From DSNY01 sp016861185 (lineage in GTDB: Bacteria > Pseudomonadota > Gammaproteobacteria > Burkholderiales > Burkholderiaceae_F): a stretch of 41,141 nt of DNA. This document shows, piece by piece, positions 38,094 through 41,141 of this stretch. The first letter of the stretch is position 1, and every line of letters begins with the position of its first letter. Below the pieces are notes generated by a model, which saw only the letters and a program-made list of their open reading frames with translations, ran no database searches and was not told the origin of the DNA. The stretch is taken from assembly GCA_030263275.1 (NCBI GenBank), contig SZOR01000025.1, positions 1 to 41,141 on the forward strand, read 5' to 3'. The translations under genes and the position numbers were made by a program.

Positions 38094-39722
38094 CTACGGA
38101 CTCTCTTCGCGGAACCGGTTGGTGATCGGATAACGCCAGTCGCGCCCAAAGCCTCGGTGGGTGACGCGAATGCCGACCGGCGCCTGGCGGCGCTTGTACT
38201 CGTTGAGCCGGATCAGCCGGATTACTTTCCGCACTTCCGCGTGGTTGAAACCCGCAGCGACGATCTCGTCGACGCTCTGACCGTGCTCCATGTAGCGCTC
38301 GATGATCGCGTCGAGCACGTCGTACGGCGGCAGCGAGTCCTGGTCGGTCTGGTCGGCGCGCAGCTCCGCGCTCGGGGCGCGCTGGATGATGCGCTCGGGG
38401 ATCACCTGCGACAGCGAGTTGCGGTAATGCGCGAGCGCGTAGACGAGCGTCTTGCGGATGTCCTTGATCACCGCGAAACCGCCGGCCATGTCGCCGTACA
38501 GCGTGCAGTAGCCGACCGCCATCTCGCTCTTGTTGCCGGTGGTCAGCACGATCGAGCCGTACTTGTTCGACAGCGCCATCAGCAGCGTGCCGCGGATGCG
38601 CGCCTGGATGTTCTCCTCGGTCGTGTCCCACGGCAGCCCGCGGAATTCGTTCGCGAGCGCGGCGAGAAAGCTGTCGAACATCGGCTTGATCGGAATCTCG
38701 TCGTAGCGCACGCCGAGCGTCTGCACCATCGCGCGCGAGTCGAGCCAGGAGATCTCGCGCGTGTACTGCGACGGCATCATCACCGCGCGCACGCGGTCGG
38801 CGCCGAGCGCGTCGACGGCGATCGCCAGGGTGAGCGCCGAATCGATGCCGCCGGACAGCCCGATCAGCGCACCCGGAAAGCCGTTCTTGCCGAGGTAGTC
38901 GTGCACGCCGAGCACGAGCGCGCGGTACGCCTGGCGCTCGAGCGGCCCCTGCTCGGCGCAGTCGGCGGGCTTGGGAGCGCCGTCGACGAAGTCGACCAGC
39001 ATCAGGTGCTCGTCGAACTGCGGCGCCATCTGCGTGAGCCGCCCTTGAGCGTCGAGCACGAACGAGGCACCGTCGAAGACCAGCTCGTCCTGCCCGCCGA
39101 CCAGGTTTGCATAGACGAGCGGCAACCCGGAGCGTGAGACGTTCTCGCGCATCGTCGTCAGCCGCAGCGCCTGCTTGCCGAGGTGGAACGGCGAGCCGTT
39201 GAGCACCAGCAGCGCCTGCGCGCCGGCCGCCTTCGCGCATTCGGGGGCGTACGGATACCAGGTGTCCTCGCAGATGTTCAGGCCGAAACGCGTGCCGCCC
39301 ACCTCGAACACGAACGGGCGGTTGTCCGGCGTGAAATAGCGCTGCTCGTCGAAGACGTCGTAGTTCGGCAGATCGTGCTTGCAGTACGTCCCGGCGACGA
39401 ATCCGCCGTGCAGCACCGACGCGGCGTTGAAGCGCCGCCCCTCGCGCGCGAGCGGATGCCCGACGACCACGCGCAGATCGGAGAACTGCAGCAGTTGCGC
39501 GGCGAGCTTGCCGAGCGCGGCGTCCGACGCTCCGTAGAATGCGCGCCGCAGCAGCAGATCCTCGGGCGGATAGCCGGTCAGCGACAGCTCGGGCGTCAGC
39601 AGCACCTGCGCGCCGGCCTGTGCGGCACGCGCTGCCATGTCGAGGATGCGACGGCTGTTGGCTTCGAAATCGCCGACGGTGCAGTTGATCTGTGCGACGG
39701 CAACCCGGACCTGCGAACTCAT
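38094..39722 (-). CDS. nadE: Glutamine-dependent NAD+ synthetase
   Basis: Last step of NAD synthesis, amidating nicotinate adenine dinucleotide with ammonia from glutamine. The N-terminal nitrilase/glutaminase domain has E45 (LLTPELSLTGYPPED), K115 (TYCKHDLPNYDVFDE) and C151 (GLNICEDTWYPYAPE), the catalytic triad. The synthetase domain starts near 265 with the P-loop SGGIDSALT (290 on), then LLMALSNKYGSIVLTTGNKS and EMAVGYCTLYGDMAGG. The 542-residue length is typical for the two-domain type. Start MSSQVRVAVAQINCTVGDFE is the family norm. The C-terminus ends at a sequence duplicated just downstream. Confidence 0.97.
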   Translation of the reverse strand: MSSQVRVAVAQINCTVGDFEANSRRILDMAARAAQAGAQVLLTPELSLTGYPPEDLLLRRAFYGASDAALGKLAAQLLQFSDLRVVVGHPLAREGRRFNAASVLHGGFVAGTYCKHDLPNYDVFDEQRYFTPDNRPFVFEVGGTRFGLNICEDTWYPYAPECAKAAGAQALLVLNGSPFHLGKQALRLTTMRENVSRSGLPLVYANLVGGQDELVFDGASFVLDAQGRLTQMAPQFDEHLMLVDFVDGAPKPADCAEQGPLERQAYRALVLGVHDYLGKNGFPGALIGLSGGIDSALTLAIAVDALGADRVRAVMMPSQYTREISWLDSRAMVQTLGVRYDEIPIKPMFDSFLAALANEFRGLPWDTTEENIQARIRGTLLMALSNKYGSIVLTTGNKSEMAVGYCTLYGDMAGGFAVIKDIRKTLVYALAHYRNSLSQVIPERIIQRAPSAELRADQTDQDSLPPYDVLDAIIERYMEHGQSVDEIVAAGFNHAEVRKVIRLIRLNEYKRRQAPVGIRVTHRGFGRDWRYPITNRFREESP

Positions 39723-39739
39723 TCACCGCACCGCTTCAA

Positions 39740-40903
39740 ATGTCGCGCGATTATCGCACGCAGGTTCTCGGCGACATCGCGTCGGTCGGCCGCCCCATCT
39801 GGAACGCGTTGCTCGCGGGCGATGCCGACGCCAACCCTTTCGTTCGCCACGAGTACCTGCACGCGCTCGAGGCGAGCGGCTGCGTGGGTCGCCGCACCGG
39901 CTGGACCCCGCAGCACCTGACGCTGTGGCGCGGCGACCAGCTCGCGGCGGCCGTTCCGCTGTACGTCAAGTCGCACTCCTTCGGCGAATACGTTTTCGAT
40001 TGGGCGTGGGCCGATGCGTATGCGCGCTACGGGCTCGCCTACTACCCGAAGCTCGTCGCCGCCGTGCCGTTTGCGCCGGTGGTCGGAACGCGGCTCGTGG
40101 CTGCCGACGACGACGCGCGTGCGGCCCTCGCCCGGGCGCTGCTCGCGCACGCGCGGGCGAGCGGGCTGTCGTCGCTGCACGTGCTGTTCGCGCCGCCGGC
40201 GCAGATCGAGCGGCTCGCTGCCCTCGGCATGCTGACGCGGCGTGGCGTGCAATTCCACTGGCGCAACGCCGGTTACGCGAGCTTCGACGATTTCCTGGCG
40301 GCGCTCGCGCAACCGAAACGCAAGAAGATCCGCGCCGAGCAGCGGCACGTCGCACAGGCCGGCGTGACGGTCGAGCGCCGCACCGGCGATGCGATCACCG
40401 CGGCCGAGTGGGACTTCTTCCACCGCTGCTACCGCGCGACCTACGCGGCGCACGGCTCCACGCCCTACCTGAACCGCGACTTCTTCCACCGGTTGGGCGA
40501 AGCGATGGCACAGCAGCTGCTGCTCGTGATCGCGCGCCGCGCGAGTCGGCCGATCGCCGCGGCGCTCGGCGTCTTCGACGGCACGCGGCTGTACGGCCGG
40601 CACTGGGGTGCGGTCGAGCACGTGTCCTGCCTGCACTTCGAGTGCTGCTACTACCAGATGATCGAATTCGCGATCGAGCGCAAGCTGCAGGTCTTCGAAG
40701 GCGGCGCGCAGGGCGCGCACAAGCTCGCGCGCGGGCTCGACCCCGTCGCCACGGCCTCGGTGCACTGGCTCGCCGAGCCGTCGATGCGCGCCGCGGTCGC
40801 GCGCTTCCTGGCGCGCGAGGCAGACGCGGTCGAGCACACGCTCGACGAGCTGAACGAGCACCGCGCCTGGCGCCGGGTCGAAGCTTCCGCGAACGCGGAC
40901 TGA
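39740..40903 (+). CDS. FemAB/DUF482-like GNAT-fold protein (387 aa)
   Basis: The 387 residues match the DUF482 (peptidoglycan-associated FemAB-like) group: WNALLAGDADANPFVRHEYL, HALEASGCVGRRTGWTPQHL, VPLYVKSHSFGEYVFDWAWA, FLAALAQPKRKKIRAEQRHV and LNRDFFHRLGEAMAQQLLLV. Such proteins resemble aminoacyl-tRNA-dependent transferases, but no substrate is established for the group. It is divergent from nadE with only 17 bases between the two start codons, so they may share a control region. Confidence 0.88.
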   Translation: MSRDYRTQVLGDIASVGRPIWNALLAGDADANPFVRHEYLHALEASGCVGRRTGWTPQHLTLWRGDQLAAAVPLYVKSHSFGEYVFDWAWADAYARYGLAYYPKLVAAVPFAPVVGTRLVAADDDARAALARALLAHARASGLSSLHVLFAPPAQIERLAALGMLTRRGVQFHWRNAGYASFDDFLAALAQPKRKKIRAEQRHVAQAGVTVERRTGDAITAAEWDFFHRCYRATYAAHGSTPYLNRDFFHRLGEAMAQQLLLVIARRASRPIAAALGVFDGTRLYGRHWGAVEHVSCLHFECCYYQMIEFAIERKLQVFEGGAQGAHKLARGLDPVATASVHWLAEPSMRAAVARFLAREADAVEHTLDELNEHRAWRRVEASANAD

Positions 40904-40916
40904 CGCCGCGGACGCC

Positions 40917-40946
40917 AACGCATGCGAAGCGCGCATGCGATGCGTT
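40917..40946. terminator. Possible hairpin after the DUF482-like gene
   Basis: aacgcat and atgcgtt bracket a cgaagcgcgcatgcg centre 13 bases after the stop codon. A shortened stem is possible, but there is no clean T-run. The stretch 40904-41024 contains nothing else I recognise. Confidence 0.35.
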
Positions 40947-41024
40947 CGAAAGAATCGTTTGCGCTTTCGGCGCGCCGCTCCGACGATTGCCGCACCTCGC
41001 AACTTCGCATCGCGGAGCGCCACG

Positions 41025-41141
41025 ATGATCGTCGAAGAAGCCGCCCTCGCCCACGCGTTCGACACGCTCGCACCGCACGAGCAGCGGCGCGAACGCGCGC
41101 TGCTCGACCTGCTGAAGGCATCGACGGTCGGGTATGCGGAG
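41025..41141 (+). CDS. Start of an unrecognised gene (cut by window edge)
   Basis: An ATG at 41025 preceded by GCGGAGCG opens a frame that runs off the end: MIVEEAALAHAFDTLAPHEQ, RRERALLDLLKASTVGYAE. These 39 residues look helical and soluble, with no signal peptide. I recognise no family from this much. Coding-like composition and the ribosome site are the reason for including it. Confidence 0.55.
   Translation, partial: MIVEEAALAHAFDTLAPHEQRRERALLDLLKASTVGYAE

Noticed and set aside
37995..38150. The nadE repeat as an active recombination site
   Set aside because: The match encodes protein codons in frame with a stop in each copy, so a duplicated gene end explains it better.

Overview
The window is high-GC and densely packed, with gene neighbourhoods typical of Betaproteobacteria (Burkholderiales-like): acs with a two-subunit VC_2705-type acetate symporter, ftsK-lolA, rarA-serS, trxB, and nadE next to a P-II gene. 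I infer the group from gene content and order; species cannot be read from this sequence alone.

Layout. (1) 1-10197: the right part of a prophage or prophage-like element, almost entirely on the minus strand. A P4-type tyrosine integrase abuts the 3' end of a tRNA-Ser(GGA) gene, the usual attachment target. Then come a small hypothetical, a HigB/HigA-like toxin-antitoxin pair, short regulators, a DUF1376 protein with iteron-like repeats inside its gene, a chain of start/stop-coupled small genes (including a tandem paralogous pair and a TubC_N-like docking protein), a portal + Mu-F head-morphogenesis fusion, and the start of a probable tape-measure gene cut by the window edge. (2) 10198-19249: core genome. 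It holds tRNA-Ser(GGA), the operon acs - membrane protein - TPR protein - DUF4212 - symporter, tRNA-Ser(CGA) beside a broken tRNA-Ser copy, serS and rarA. (3) 19398-21294: FKBP isomerase, cation-efflux protein, GNAT acetyltransferase. (4) 21653-26138: a run of integron-type gene cassettes with recognisable attC sites but no integron integrase (a CALIN). Cargo is a GFA-family protein, two GNAT acetyltransferases, a small membrane protein and a HicB-HicA pair, with an IS1182-like element inserted at a cassette junction. A methyltransferase follows the last attC. (5) 27053-28929: a compact regulatory locus. A secreted DsrE-like protein is divergent from an ECF sigma factor, and the anti-sigma factor carries a homologous DsrE-like domain on its predicted periplasmic side. 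A perfect palindrome built from two CGGGAATAAA half-sites lies between them. I consider this the best candidate for an undescribed system. (6) 28943-31986: lolA and ftsK. (7) 32149-35166: a LytS-type histidine kinase, a second LytS-like protein that has lost its phosphoacceptor histidine and ATP-binding motifs, and a LytTR response regulator. (8) 35308-41141: trxB, an Smr-domain protein, a TRIC/UPF0126 membrane protein, a P-II protein, nadE, a FemAB/DUF482-like protein and the start of an unrecognised gene.

How it fits together. The frequent betaproteobacterial order ftsK-lolA-rarA-serS, with trxB divergent from ftsK, is split twice here: once between lolA and rarA by about 9.7 kb (regions 3-5), and once between ftsK and trxB by the LytS/LytTR module. 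Both places look like accessory insertions into a conserved chromosomal backbone. The ancestral order is my recollection of related genomes and should be checked by synteny.
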